Below are positions 43,103-52,207 of a DNA stretch of 64,000 nucleotides, in pieces. The position numbers and the translations under genes were made by a program. Within the stretch, counting starts at the first letter, position 1; each line of letters begins with the position of its first letter. Source of the stretch: Burkholderia sp. BCC0322 (GTDB lineage Bacteria; Pseudomonadota; Gammaproteobacteria; Burkholderiales; Burkholderiaceae); NCBI RefSeq assembly GCF_902833045.1, contig NZ_CADFDU010000003.1, forward strand, positions 558,001 to 622,000, in the 5' to 3' direction. The notes below the pieces were generated by a model. That model ran no database searches and had not been told where the DNA came from. It worked only from the letters and a program-made list of their open reading frames with translations.

Positions 43103-45399
43103 GCTACGTCGTCGCGGTGCGTGCGATGTGCGAGTTCACCGCGCGACGCGGCGATCTCGACCTGCGCTTCACGCCCGCGCCGACCGCGCTGGAAGGCATT
43201 GCCGGCCACGGTGCGGTCACGTCCAACCGCGGCGCCCGCTACGAAACCGAGATCGCGCTTGCGGGCACGTGGGGCACGCTCACCGTGCGCGGCCGCGCGG
43301 ACGGCTACGATCCGGTCGCAAACCGTCTCGAGGAGATCAAGACCTATCGCGGCAGCCTCGATGCGATGCCGGCCAACCACCGCGTGCTGCACTGGGCGCA
43401 GGCGAAGGTCTACGCGCACCTGATGTGCGACGCGCGCGGCTTGCAGGAAATCGACGTCGCGCTCGTCTATTTCGACATCGTGTCCGAGCGCGAGACGGTG
43501 CTGACGCAAACGCTGGGGGCGGCCGAGCTCGCGACGTTCTTCGCCGAGCAGTGCGCGTGCTTCGTCGGCTGGGCCGAGCGCGAGACGGCGCACCGCGCGG
43601 CACGTGATGCGGCACTGCGTGCGCTTGCGTTTCCGCACGGGCAGTTCCGCAGCGGCCAGCGCGAGCTGGCGGTGGCCGTCTATCGCGCGGCACGCGACGA
43701 GCGTTGCCTGATGGCGCAGGCGCCGACCGGCATCGGCAAGACGCTGGGCACCGTGTTTCCGTTGCTGAAGGCCTGCGGTGAGGGCGAGCTCGACCATGTG
43801 TACTTCCTGACCGCGAAAACGCCCGGCCGCGCGCTCGCGCTCGAGGCCGCGACGACGCTCGGCGCCGGCTCGCCGGCGTTGCCGCTGCGCGTGCTTGAAC
43901 TCGTCGCGCGCGACAAGGCATGCGAGCATCCGGACAGCGCATGCCACGGCGAATCGTGTCCGCTCGCGAAAGGCTTCTACGACCGGCTGCCGGCCGCGCG
44001 CGATGCGGCAATCGAGGCCGGGCTGCTCGACCGCGACACGGTGCGCGCGGCCGCGCTCGCGCACGACGTCTGCCCGTACTACCTGTCGCAGGAACTCGCG
44101 CGCTGGTCCGACATGGTGATCGGCGACTACAACTATTACTACGACGGCAGCGCGATGCTGTACACGCTCGCGCAGCAGAACCAGTGGCGTGTCGGCGTGC
44201 TCGTCGACGAAGCGCACAACCTGCTCGATCGTGCGCGCAAGATGTACAGCGCATCGCTCGACCCGTTCGCATTCGCGGCGGCCCGCGAGGCTGCGCCCGC
44301 GGCGCTGCGCAAGGCGTTCGACCGGCTCGCCCGCGCCTGGGGCACGCTCAGTCGCGCACAGGCCGGGCGCTATGCCGCGTATCTGGAAATACCGGGCCCG
44401 ATCGTGTCGGCCGTGCAGAATCTCGTCGCGGCGCTCGGCGAGCACCTGGCCGACGCGCCGCGCGCGAACGGCGACGCGCTGCTGCGGTTTCATTTCGAGG
44501 CGATGCAGTTCAGCGTGCTTGCCGAAGCGTTCGACAGTGCGTCGATCTTCGACGCGACGCTGCTCGGCGTACCGATGCCGCGCCAGCCGGCGCTCGATGG
44601 CGTTGCGTCGGCGAGCCGCCGGCGCCGCGTCCAGTCGACGCTGTGCGTGCGCAACGTGATTCCGGCGGGTTTTCTCGCGCCGCGCTACGAAGCCGCATGT
44701 GCGACCGTGCTGTTCTCCGGGACGCTGAGCCCGTTTCACTTCTACCGCGACACACTCGGGTTGCCCGGCGACACGGGCTGGCTCGACGTCGACGGGCCGT
44801 TCCGCGCCGAGCAGCTGACGGTGCGGGTCGCGAGCCACGTGTCGACGCGCTGGCGCGACCGCGACCGTTCGCTCGAACCGATCGTCGACCTGATCGCCGA
44901 GCAATACGCGACGCGGCCCGGCAACTACCTCGGTTTCCTGAGCAGCTTCGACTACCTGGGGCGCGTGGTCGCGCTGATGCAGACACGGCATCCGGACGTG
45001 CCGGTCTGGGCACAGGCGCCGGGCATGGCCGAAAGCGAGCGCGATGCGTTTCTTGCGCGCTTCGACTTGGGTGGGCGCGGCGTCGGCTTCGCGGTGCTGG
45101 GCGGTGCGTTCTCGGAAGGCGTGGACCTGGTCGGCGAGCGGCTGATCGGCGCGTTCATCGCGACGCTCGGGCTCCCGCAGGTCAACGACATCAATGAACA
45201 GATGCGGCATGCAATGGACGCACGCTTCGGTAACGGCTACGACTACATGTACCTGTACCCGGGTTTGCAGAAGGTCGTGCAGGCGGCCGGGCGCGTGATC
45301 CGCACCGAGCACGACGAGGGCGTCGTGCATCTGATCGACGATCGTTACCGGCGGCGTGAAGTGCGCGACCTGCTGCCGCGGTGGTGGCGGATCGGGTAA
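43099..45399 (+). CDS. Rad3/DinG-type iron-sulfur helicase with N-terminal nuclease domain
   Basis: 766 residues. The N-terminal 170 residues look like a PD-(D/E)XK nuclease (GRADGY Asp, then Glu79-x-Lys81 in EEIKTYRG, and QAKVYAHL), as in Cas4-like modules. The helicase has Walker A APTGIGKT (Lys214), four cysteines of an FeS cluster (KACEHPDSACHGESCPLAKG then DVCPYYLS), DEAH at Asp370 (VDEAHN) and motif VI QAAGRVIRTEHDEG. XPD/DinG enzymes unwind DNA 5' to 3'. Co-expressed with the FAN1 nuclease under LexA, it probably acts in crosslink or fork repair. Confidence 0.92.
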   Translation: MSYVVAVRAMCEFTARRGDLDLRFTPAPTALEGIAGHGAVTSNRGARYETEIALAGTWGTLTVRGRADGYDPVANRLEEIKTYRGSLDAMPANHRVLHWAQAKVYAHLMCDARGLQEIDVALVYFDIVSERETVLTQTLGAAELATFFAEQCACFVGWAERETAHRAARDAALRALAFPHGQFRSGQRELAVAVYRAARDERCLMAQAPTGIGKTLGTVFPLLKACGEGELDHVYFLTAKTPGRALALEAATTLGAGSPALPLRVLELVARDKACEHPDSACHGESCPLAKGFYDRLPAARDAAIEAGLLDRDTVRAAALAHDVCPYYLSQELARWSDMVIGDYNYYYDGSAMLYTLAQQNQWRVGVLVDEAHNLLDRARKMYSASLDPFAFAAAREAAPAALRKAFDRLARAWGTLSRAQAGRYAAYLEIPGPIVSAVQNLVAALGEHLADAPRANGDALLRFHFEAMQFSVLAEAFDSASIFDATLLGVPMPRQPALDGVASASRRRRVQSTLCVRNVIPAGFLAPRYEAACATVLFSGTLSPFHFYRDTLGLPGDTGWLDVDGPFRAEQLTVRVASHVSTRWRDRDRSLEPIVDLIAEQYATRPGNYLGFLSSFDYLGRVVALMQTRHPDVPVWAQAPGMAESERDAFLARFDLGGRGVGFAVLGGAFSEGVDLVGERLIGAFIATLGLPQVNDINEQMRHAMDARFGNGYDYMYLYPGLQKVVQAAGRVIRTEHDEGVVHLIDDRYRRREVRDLLPRWWRIG

Positions 45400-45724
45400 G
45401 GCGAGGGCTGCCTGAGCGTCGTGTAAGCGAACCTGCCGGCGGCCGTTGCCGCGCATCTTCCGCGTGATCGATCACGGGCGTTTCCGCCCGAGCCGCCTCG
45501 TGGATTAAAAAATTCGGAGCGCTCGCGTGGCATCAGACCTGATGCGGCTCGAAATCACGCGTAAAGGATTGCCTCGTAAAGGCGTCGACGGAGTCCATCA
45601 TCGCATCGGCTTGCCGTGGCGCGCCGCGAGTGGCGGGGTCCTCTTATCCGATCGATGACGGGATCGAGGTCGTCGGCGATTTGCCGAAACGAACCGCCGG
45701 GGACGGAGCAATCGGCGGACGTCC
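45400..45724. other. Convergent intergenic region, helicase and IclR genes
   Basis: 325 bp between two genes that end toward each other. A short less GC-rich patch (TGGATTAAAAAATTCGG) lies near 45502. No terminator with a clear stem and U-run was found, and no gene. Confidence 0.35.
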
Positions 45725-46495
45725 CTAGAGTACGTTCAGCATCGCGAGCGCGGCTTCCTGCAGATGCGGCAGCACGCGCCGCACGGCCGCGTCGGTCGTC
45801 TCCGCGCCGATCGGCATGTTCGTGCTCAACGCGGCAACCACTTCCCCATGACGGTTCTTCAGCGGCACCGCGATCCCGCGCACGCCGACCTGAAGTTGCT
45901 GTTCGATCGCCGCGAAACCGGCGTCGCGTGCGCGGTCGACCTGTTCGAGCAGGCGCGCCTTGTTGGTGAGGGTGTGCGGTGTGAACGGCGGCAGTTCGGT
46001 GTCGTCCAGCCACGCGCGCACGGCTTCGCGATCGGGATAATGGGCGAGCAGCACGACGCCCGGCGACGTGAGCGGCGCTGGCACGCGCGCACCGAGCACG
46101 AAGCCGGTCGTCATCACGCGCGACACGCCGTTGCGCGCGATGAACACGAGTTCCCAGCCGTCGAGCACGCTCACGTAGGCCGACTCGTTCAACGACGCAC
46201 TCAATTGCTGCAGATAGGGCTGGACCGTGCGCGGCAGGCGCGCGGAATCGAAGTACGACCAGCCGACCCGCAGCACGCGCGGCGTGAGGCCGTACAGCTT
46301 GCCGTCGGTGTACACGTAGCCGAGCGATTCGAGCGTCAGCAGGTAGCGCCGCGCGGCCGTGCGCGTAAGACCGGTGCGCGCGGCGGCCTGGGTGGGCGTC
46401 ATGCGCGCATGCTGGCTGTCGAACGCCTCGAGGATCGCCAGGCCTTTTTCGAGGCCGGCAATCCAGTCGCGTCGGTCGAGTTCGGGCTTTTTCAT
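45725..46495 (-). CDS. IclR-family regulator, PcaR/PobR type
   Basis: 256 residues from the ATG at 46495 (no clear ribosome binding site). The HTH (about 15-75, LEKGLAILEAFDSQHARMTP then TRTAARRYLLTLESLGYV) and the IclR ligand domain (about 95-255) follow PcaR/PobR/PcaU regulators of protocatechuate and 4-hydroxybenzoate catabolism. Two PcaR-like boxes lie 27 and 48 nt upstream of its ATG, and the same pair precedes the MHS transporter gene at 50316, so it probably regulates itself and that gene in response to an aromatic acid. No pca genes are in the window. Confidence 0.9.
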   Translation of the reverse strand: MKKPELDRRDWIAGLEKGLAILEAFDSQHARMTPTQAAARTGLTRTAARRYLLTLESLGYVYTDGKLYGLTPRVLRVGWSYFDSARLPRTVQPYLQQLSASLNESAYVSVLDGWELVFIARNGVSRVMTTGFVLGARVPAPLTSPGVVLLAHYPDREAVRAWLDDTELPPFTPHTLTNKARLLEQVDRARDAGFAAIEQQLQVGVRGIAVPLKNRHGEVVAALSTNMPIGAETTDAAVRRVLPHLQEAALAMLNVL

Positions 46496-46521
46496 CGTCG
46501 GAAGGAAGGTGCCGTCTGCGT

Positions 46522-46557
46522 GCGCGGTAATCGCGCGTGAATGGACGATTATCGCGC
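46522..46557. promoter_or_regulatory. Paired PcaR-like boxes before the IclR gene
   Basis: GCGCGGTAATCGCGC (46522-46536) and GGACGATTATCGCGC (46543-46557) start 21 bp apart, two turns of the helix. Both contain the (A/T)ATCG core of the P. putida PcaR box, GTTCGATAATCGCAC. Probable autoregulatory sites of the IclR protein. Confidence 0.65.
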
Positions 46558-46795
46558 AGATCGGATCTGCCGAGATGCATCGCGGGGGCCTGTCTGTTTC
46601 GACGCTGGATGCGTGCCCCAAGCCCGGAACGTGACCGTCGCCGATAACCGGCGATACGCCGAACGACCGGATCGGCGTGACGTGCGCGACCCATGTGGAA
46701 GACATGCCGAAAGCCTTGCCGCTGTCCCGCAGCATTGCAGGGACGATTTCGCCGGGGAAGCCGGCTAGAATCGCCGCCTCGACTGGGACAGAACC

Positions 46796-47407
46796 ATGAA
46801 AATTCGCGAATCCGTGTTGGCCGTGCTCGTCGCGGCCGTGCCGCTGCTTGCCGCGGCGAATCCTTCGTCCGGCACGCCCCTCCCGAAGCCGACCGTCGAT
46901 GTGCGTGCGTGGCCGCGCATGACGTCGCCGCAATTCGGCTGCTATGTCGAAACAGCCTTCGGCTACCGTGACAAGCGCTTCAATTGCGCGTTGAAGCAGT
47001 ACAGGAACGCCGGTGACGCGTGCAAGAACACGAAGGCCTACTACGAAGGCCCGGCGTTCCCCGACCGGCTCGCGGCCAGCGTGCATCCGCTCGCGACCAA
47101 GGTCGAGCTGGACTGGGAGCACGGCGACCTGCAAATGGTCACCGTCACGCTGAAGGGGACGTGGAACGAAGCGGACGTGCGCAAGGCGTTCGGGCTGCCG
47201 CGCGCGGAAGGGCGCAAGCTGACCGAAGCGGAGTTGCGGTCGGAGCCGGGCAACCTGATGGATACGCGTGTCCAGTATCCGTCGGCCCCGCTCGACGAAA
47301 GCCTGGCGAAGCGCCCGAGCAACCCCGCGCGCGGCACGACGGCCGTGATGCTCTACGGGTTCGACCACATGGGTGCAGGTGACGCCGATTGCGGGGGAGG
47401 CGAGTAA
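46796..47407 (+). CDS. Secreted hypothetical protein
   Basis: 203 residues with a signal peptide (about 1-21, VLVAAVPLLAAA-NP). No family is recognised. The mature part has cysteines at FGCYVET, FNCALKQ and GDACKNT that may form disulphides, and a run of strands with a DWEHGDLQMVTVTLKGTW core, fitting a periplasmic globular protein. It is transcribed alone and convergent with the MurA paralogue; a hairpin at 47450-47487 separates them. Confidence 0.7.
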   Translation: MKIRESVLAVLVAAVPLLAAANPSSGTPLPKPTVDVRAWPRMTSPQFGCYVETAFGYRDKRFNCALKQYRNAGDACKNTKAYYEGPAFPDRLAASVHPLATKVELDWEHGDLQMVTVTLKGTWNEADVRKAFGLPRAEGRKLTEAELRSEPGNLMDTRVQYPSAPLDESLAKRPSNPARGTTAVMLYGFDHMGAGDADCGGGE

Positions 47408-47449
47408 CGCGCGAGGAGGCGGCCGGCGCGGCCGCCGACCGGGTGCGGA

Positions 47450-47487
47450 GACGGTACGGCGCCCGGATGGGCGTGCGCCGCACCGTC
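47450..47487. terminator. Bidirectional hairpin between convergent genes
   Basis: GACGGTACGGCGC pairs with GCGCCGCACCGTC (12 of 13) around a 12-nt loop. It lies between the convergent secreted protein and MurA-paralogue genes. No strong U-tract. Confidence 0.6.
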
Positions 47488-47493
47488 AGGGTC

Positions 47494-48795
47494 TTACTCG
47501 CTGCTCGTCCACTCGACGTTCGCGCCGACCGAGCGCAGGTTCTCGACGAAGTGCGGGTGCGCGCGGCGGATCGGCAGCGCGTTCATGATTTCCGAGCGGC
47601 CTTCGATGCTCGCGGCCACCATCAGCAGCGCGATCGCGACGCGAATGATGTACGGGCTCTCGACGCGCGCCGGCGTCAGTTGCAGCCCGCCGAACGTGAT
47701 CAGACGATGCGGATCGGACAGCAGCACGTGCGCGCCGAACTTCGACAGTTCGCCGGACCAGCCGAGCGCGCCGTCGTACACCTTGTTCCAGAACATCGCG
47801 CTGCCTTCCGCGCGCACGCCGAGCGCGATGAAGATCGGCAGCAGGTCGACCGGCAGGTACGGCCAAGGCGCGGCTTCGACCTTGGTGAGGATGTTTTGCG
47901 TGAACGGCCGGCGCACGCGCAGCGGGCCGTCGCGTTCCGCGCGCGACCAGCCGTCGCGGTGCGTGACGTTGACGCCGAACTTCGCGAACGTGCGGTCGAT
48001 CAGCGGGAAATGCTCGGGTGACGAGTTGCGCACCGTGATGTCGCCGCCCGTGATCGCGCCGAGCGCGAGGAACGTCGCGATCTCGTGGAAATCCTCGGCG
48101 AAGCGGAACTCGCCGCCGCCGAGCTTGCGGCCGCCCGTCACGCAGAGCCGCGACGTGCCGATGCCCTCGATCGCGACGCCGATCATCGCCAGGAACTGGC
48201 AGAACTCCTGCACGTGCGGCTCGGACGCGGCGTTCATCAGCGTCGACGTGCCGTTCGCGGCGGTCGCGCATAGCGCGAAGTTTTCGGTGGTCGTGACCGA
48301 TGCATAGTCAAGCCAGTGGTCGTTGGCCGTCAGCGGGCCGTCGGTGCGCACGATCAGCGAATCGGGCGTGCGCTCGATGTGCGCGCCGAAGCGCTCGAAC
48401 ACCTCGACGTGCGGATCGATCTCGCGCACGCCGAGCGTGCAGCCCTTCACGTCGTTCTCGAGGCGCGCGACGCCGAAGCGCGCGAGCAGCGGCGGGATCA
48501 GCATGATCGACGAGCGCATCGCTTCGGGCAGCCGATGGACGGACGGATCGAATTTCGTGTTCCGATGGTGGAGTTCGAGCAGGCCCGTCGTGAAATCGAC
48601 CGACACGTCGCTGCCGAGCGTGCGGAAGATGTCGAGGATCTTGCGCACGTCGGTGATATCCGGCACGCCGATGAGGCGCAGCGGCTGATCGGTCAACAGG
48701 GTGGCGCACAGAATCGGCAGGACGGCGTTCTTGTTTGCGGACGGCTTGATGTCCCCGCGCAGCGGAGTGCCGCCGTGGACGATGAGATTCGACAT
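47494..48795 (-). CDS. MurA-type enolpyruvyl transferase, second copy
   Basis: 433 residues with a complete EPSP-synthase fold. Lys22 in PSANKNAVLPIL and the PEP-binding Cys119 in VKGCTLGVREID are both present, so the enzyme should be active and fosfomycin-sensitive: PEP + UDP-GlcNAc to enolpyruvyl-UDP-GlcNAc, the first step of peptidoglycan precursor synthesis. It differs from housekeeping MurA in the motif around the Cys (GCTLGVREID instead of the usual GCAIGARPVD) and lies outside the normal murA context, so it is a paralogue, perhaps acting on a related nucleotide sugar. Start at 48795 gives the normal MurA N-terminus. Confidence 0.9.
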   Translation of the reverse strand: MSNLIVHGGTPLRGDIKPSANKNAVLPILCATLLTDQPLRLIGVPDITDVRKILDIFRTLGSDVSVDFTTGLLELHHRNTKFDPSVHRLPEAMRSSIMLIPPLLARFGVARLENDVKGCTLGVREIDPHVEVFERFGAHIERTPDSLIVRTDGPLTANDHWLDYASVTTTENFALCATAANGTSTLMNAASEPHVQEFCQFLAMIGVAIEGIGTSRLCVTGGRKLGGGEFRFAEDFHEIATFLALGAITGGDITVRNSSPEHFPLIDRTFAKFGVNVTHRDGWSRAERDGPLRVRRPFTQNILTKVEAAPWPYLPVDLLPIFIALGVRAEGSAMFWNKVYDGALGWSGELSKFGAHVLLSDPHRLITFGGLQLTPARVESPYIIRVAIALLMVAASIEGRSEIMNALPIRRAHPHFVENLRSVGANVEWTSSE

Positions 48796-49008
48796 GATAT
48801 GGGGGCGTATCGGTGACTGACGTAGGCCCATATGATGCCATTGGTCGGCGGGCGGCGTGGAATGTTCGGAGGCGAAAAAGGGGAATCGGGGCGGGCAACT
48901 GACAGTGTTTGACGTCGCGCGCACGAACGAGAGGCGGGGGGCGTGCCGGTCGACGTCGAGCAGTGCGTGATGGCCGGCCACGGGCGGGCCGGCCATTCGG
49001 TCAGGTTG

Positions 49009-50316
49009 TTACTGCGCCGCCCGCATCCGCGCGGCGACCACCAGCGAAATCAGGCAACCCACCGCGAGGTAACCGGCGACGAGGTGCCACGAGCCGCCGG
49101 CCAAGCCGACGAGGCCGACCGCGATGAACGGCGTGAACCCGCCGCCGACCACGCTCGCGAACTGGTAGCCGACGCCCGCGCCGCTATAGCGGTATTCGGC
49201 GCCGAACAACTCGGTGAACAGCGGCTGCTGGACGCTCACGACCATGTCGTGCGCGGCGTTCGCCAGCAGGATCGAGAAGATCACGATCCACGCGATCGAC
49301 CGTGCCTCCAGCGCGACGAAGAACGGCACCGCGGACGCGAGGCCGATCAGCGCGCCGATCAGGTAGATGCGGCGCAGGCCGTAGCGATCGGCCAGCCACG
49401 CGAAACACGGGATCGTCACGCAGCTCACCGCGCCCACCAGCAAGCCGATGTTCAGGAACAGGTCGCGCGACATACCGAGGTTCGTCGTCGAATAGCTGAG
49501 CGCGAACGCGGTGACGATATACATCGTGAACAGTTCGGCGAGCCGCAGCGCGATGATCAGCAGGAATGCCTTCGGATGGCGCGTCAGCGCTTCCAGCACC
49601 GGCAGGCGCAGCTTGCGGTTGCCGTGTTCGACCTTCTCGACGAATTCCTGCGATTCGTCCATGTTCTTGCGCACCCACAGCCCGATCAGCACGAGCACGA
49701 TGCTGAATACGAAGGGCAGGCGCCAGCCCCACGACTTGAACCCGGCCTCGCCCAACGTGTGGCTCAGGATCGACACGATGCCCGTGGCGAGCACGAGGCC
49801 GACGCCGTAGCCGACCTGCACGCCGCTGCTGTAGAACGCCTTCTTCTGCTTCGGCGCGCTCTCGACGGCCATCAGTGCCGCGCCGCCCCATTCGCCGCCG
49901 ACCGCGAAACCCTGGATCGCGCGCATCAGCACCAGCAGCACGGGCGCCCACCAGCCGATCGCCGCGAAAGTCGGCAGCAGGCCGATCGCGACCGTCGACA
50001 GCCCCATCAGCATCACGGTCAGCACCAGCATCCGCTTGCGGCCGAGCCGGTCGCCGTAATGGCCGAACACGACGCCGCCGAGCGGCCGGAACAGGAAGCC
50101 GACGCCGAACGTCGCGAAAGCCGCGAGCGTGCCCATCGTCGGGCTGACTTTCGGGAAGAATTCGGAATTGAATACCAGCGCGGCGACGATCCCGTACAGC
50201 AGGAAGTCGTACCAGTCGACAACGGCGCCGACGAAGCTGCCGATCGCGGCCTTGCGGGCCTGGCTGCGTATGCGGGCACTGGCGGCGGCGTCGAGGGTGT
50301 CGAAGGTGGGGGTCAT
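49009..50316 (-). CDS. MHS-family MFS transporter (PcaT/ShiA-like)
   Basis: 435 residues from the ATG at 50316 after CAGGAG. Twelve spans and the metabolite:H+ symporter signatures are present: GAVVDWYDFLLYGIVAALVF in TM1, PLGGVVFGHYGDRLGRKRML in loop 2-3 and RAIQGFAVGGEWGGAALMAV. Family substrates are dicarboxylates, aromatic acids and 2-oxoglutarate. The paired PcaR-like boxes at 50446-50481, one an exact match to the P. putida PcaR box, suggest an aromatic-pathway acid such as beta-ketoadipate (PcaT) as substrate. Divergent from the dioxygenase gene. Confidence 0.92.
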   Translation of the reverse strand: MTPTFDTLDAAASARIRSQARKAAIGSFVGAVVDWYDFLLYGIVAALVFNSEFFPKVSPTMGTLAAFATFGVGFLFRPLGGVVFGHYGDRLGRKRMLVLTVMLMGLSTVAIGLLPTFAAIGWWAPVLLVLMRAIQGFAVGGEWGGAALMAVESAPKQKKAFYSSGVQVGYGVGLVLATGIVSILSHTLGEAGFKSWGWRLPFVFSIVLVLIGLWVRKNMDESQEFVEKVEHGNRKLRLPVLEALTRHPKAFLLIIALRLAELFTMYIVTAFALSYSTTNLGMSRDLFLNIGLLVGAVSCVTIPCFAWLADRYGLRRIYLIGALIGLASAVPFFVALEARSIAWIVIFSILLANAAHDMVVSVQQPLFTELFGAEYRYSGAGVGYQFASVVGGGFTPFIAVGLVGLAGGSWHLVAGYLAVGCLISLVVAARMRAAQ

Positions 50317-50445
50317 GGCGATGTCTCCTGGCACGGCGCATCGTGGAATCGTGGCGGCGCCGCGTCCGATGCTGCATTGAAGTCGATGGGTGAACGGAGA
50401 ATAGGGCGCGCGCCGCATGGCGGCAATTGGCCAATCGGACAATGT

Positions 50446-50481
50446 GCGCGATTATCGTTCAAGTTCGTGCGATTATCGAAC
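50446..50481 (-). promoter_or_regulatory. Paired PcaR boxes in the transporter-dioxygenase control region
   Basis: On the minus strand GTTCGATAATCGCAC (50481-50467) is identical to the P. putida PcaR box, and GAACGATAATCGCGC (50460-50446) is a close second copy, 21 bp away. They lie 130-165 bp upstream of the MHS transporter ATG and about 190 bp upstream of the dioxygenase. The IclR protein encoded at 45725 is the likely binder. Confidence 0.8.
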
Positions 50482-50673
50482 GCTTTCCGGGTTTGCACTG
50501 AGCGGCGTAACGATATCCCGTTTGGCCAGGGTGTGCCGCCGTGAACGATCTGGTTAAAATTGGAACCATTGAAAATTCGCCCGTTCGGGGCGGATGCGCG
50601 GTCGCCAACTTGGCAGCGCATGCCGCACGCGACGGGCACCATCCCCATCGACCGCATGCCCCCGGAGACTGGA

Positions 50674-51801
50674 ATGCCCGGCAATTCCCACCCCCTGTCC
50701 AGCGATACGCCGCCCGTTACCGATCCGGCTGCCAATCCGCTCGGGATGGCCGGCCTCGAATTCGTCGAATTCGCGGCGCCCGTGCCGGAAGCGCTCGCGC
50801 AGCGCTTCGAGCAGCTCGGCTTCAAGGCGATCGCGCGGCACGTCAGCAAGAACGTCACGCTGTACCGGCAAGGGCAGATGCATTTCCTGATCAACGCCGA
50901 GCCCGATTCGTTCGCCGCGCGCTACGCGGAGGAATACGGGATGGGCGTCTGCGCGATCGGGCTGCGGGTGGCCAGCGCCCGGCGCGCGTTCGAGCGGGCA
51001 ATCGAGCTCGGCGCGTGGGCGTTCGAGGGCGAGAAGGTCGGGGTCGGCGAGTTGAAGATTCCGGCGATCCAGGGCATCGGCGATTCGCACCTCTATTTCG
51101 TCGACCGCTGGCGCGGGCGTGATGGCCAGCGCGGCGGCGTCGGCGACATCTCGATCTTCGACATCGATTTCCGGCCGATCGACATCGCGACCGCGCATAC
51201 CGATCTCGACTGCGCGGGCGTCGGCCTGCGGCAGGTCGATCATTTCACGCAGACCGTCGGCGCGGGGCGCATGCAGGAGTGGCTGGATTTCTACCACGAC
51301 CTGCTGCATTTTCGCGAAATCCACGAAATCGACGCGCACTGGCATGTGTCGGAGGAATCGCGCGTGATGGTGTCGCCGTGCGGCGCGGTGCGGATTCCGG
51401 TCTATGAAGAAGGCACGCGGCGCACCGAGCTGATGCATGCGTATCTGCCCGACCATCCGGGCGAGGGCGTGCAGCACGTCGCGCTGGCCACCGACGACAT
51501 CCTGTCCTGCGTCGATGCGCTGCGCACGAACGGCGTCGAATTCATCGAGCCGCCGGCCCGTTATTACGACGACGTCGACGCGCGGCTGCCGGGGCATGGT
51601 GTCGATCTCGACGCGCTGCGCCGCCGCGCGGTGCTGATCGACGGCGAGATCGGCAGCGACGGCGTGCCGCGCCTGTTCTTCCAGACCTTCGTCAAGCGCC
51701 GGCCCGGCGAGATCTTCTTCGAAGTCGTGCAGCGCAAGGGGCACCACGGGTTCGGGGAAGGGAATCTCTCGGCGCTCGCCCGCGCGCGCGACGCCGGCTA
51801 A
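50674..51801 (+). CDS. hpd: 4-hydroxyphenylpyruvate dioxygenase
   Basis: 375 residues from the ATG at 50674, preferred over the one at 50656 because of a GGAG site 8 nt upstream. Two VOC domains; the Fe(II) ligands are seen in order: His in RQVDHFTQTV, His in GVQHVALAT and Glu in EIFFEVVQRKG. HPPD converts 4-hydroxyphenylpyruvate to homogentisate in tyrosine breakdown. It starts a single-gene unit divergent from the MHS transporter; homogentisate dioxygenase is not nearby. The aminotransferase at 3648 makes its substrate. Confidence 0.93.
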   Translation: MPGNSHPLSSDTPPVTDPAANPLGMAGLEFVEFAAPVPEALAQRFEQLGFKAIARHVSKNVTLYRQGQMHFLINAEPDSFAARYAEEYGMGVCAIGLRVASARRAFERAIELGAWAFEGEKVGVGELKIPAIQGIGDSHLYFVDRWRGRDGQRGGVGDISIFDIDFRPIDIATAHTDLDCAGVGLRQVDHFTQTVGAGRMQEWLDFYHDLLHFREIHEIDAHWHVSEESRVMVSPCGAVRIPVYEEGTRRTELMHAYLPDHPGEGVQHVALATDDILSCVDALRTNGVEFIEPPARYYDDVDARLPGHGVDLDALRRRAVLIDGEIGSDGVPRLFFQTFVKRRPGEIFFEVVQRKGHHGFGEGNLSALARARDAG

Positions 51802-51847
51802 GTGGCACCGGCGCCCGCCTCGGGCGCCACGCGCTGCACGTCGAGCC

Positions 51848-52207
51848 TCACGCGCCGGCGGCCGGCACGCGGTTCGGCGCGGGGTCGTTCGGCTTGCGCA
51901 GCACGCATGCGGTGCCGCCCGGCGTGTACATCGACACGACACAGCGGTTGCACGACGTGCAGCCCGACTGCGTGAGCCGGCCGTCGTGCAGTTCGTTGAC
52001 GAAATCCGGCGCGAACACGAGCGCGCGTGCGAGCGCCACCGCGTCGAACCCTTCACGCATCGCCCGCTCGACGTTCCCGCGTGAACGTACGCCGCCGATG
52101 TAAGCGAGCGGCATCCTGACGGCCACGCGCACCTTCTTCGAGTGCACGAGAAAATACATCTCGCGAGACGCGCCCAACTTCGGCTCGGTGAGCTTCTGTA
52201 GCGCCAT
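51848..52207 (-). pseudogene. 5'-truncated NADH:flavin oxidoreductase (old yellow enzyme type)
   Basis: 119 residues match only the C-terminal third of an old-yellow-enzyme-like flavin oxidoreductase: VAVRMPLAYIGGVRSRGNVE, EGFDAVALARALVFAPDFVN and the Cys-rich SGCTSCNRCVVSMYTPGGTA. Intact relatives are about 400 residues and start with a TIM-barrel that is missing here; upstream of 52207 only other-frame scraps remain. So this is a remnant, not a working enzyme. Confidence 0.8.

Noticed and set aside
42979-45456. Minus-strand frame of 825 codons across the helicase gene
   Set aside because: Antisense shadow; the plus strand has Walker, DEAH, FeS and nuclease motifs.
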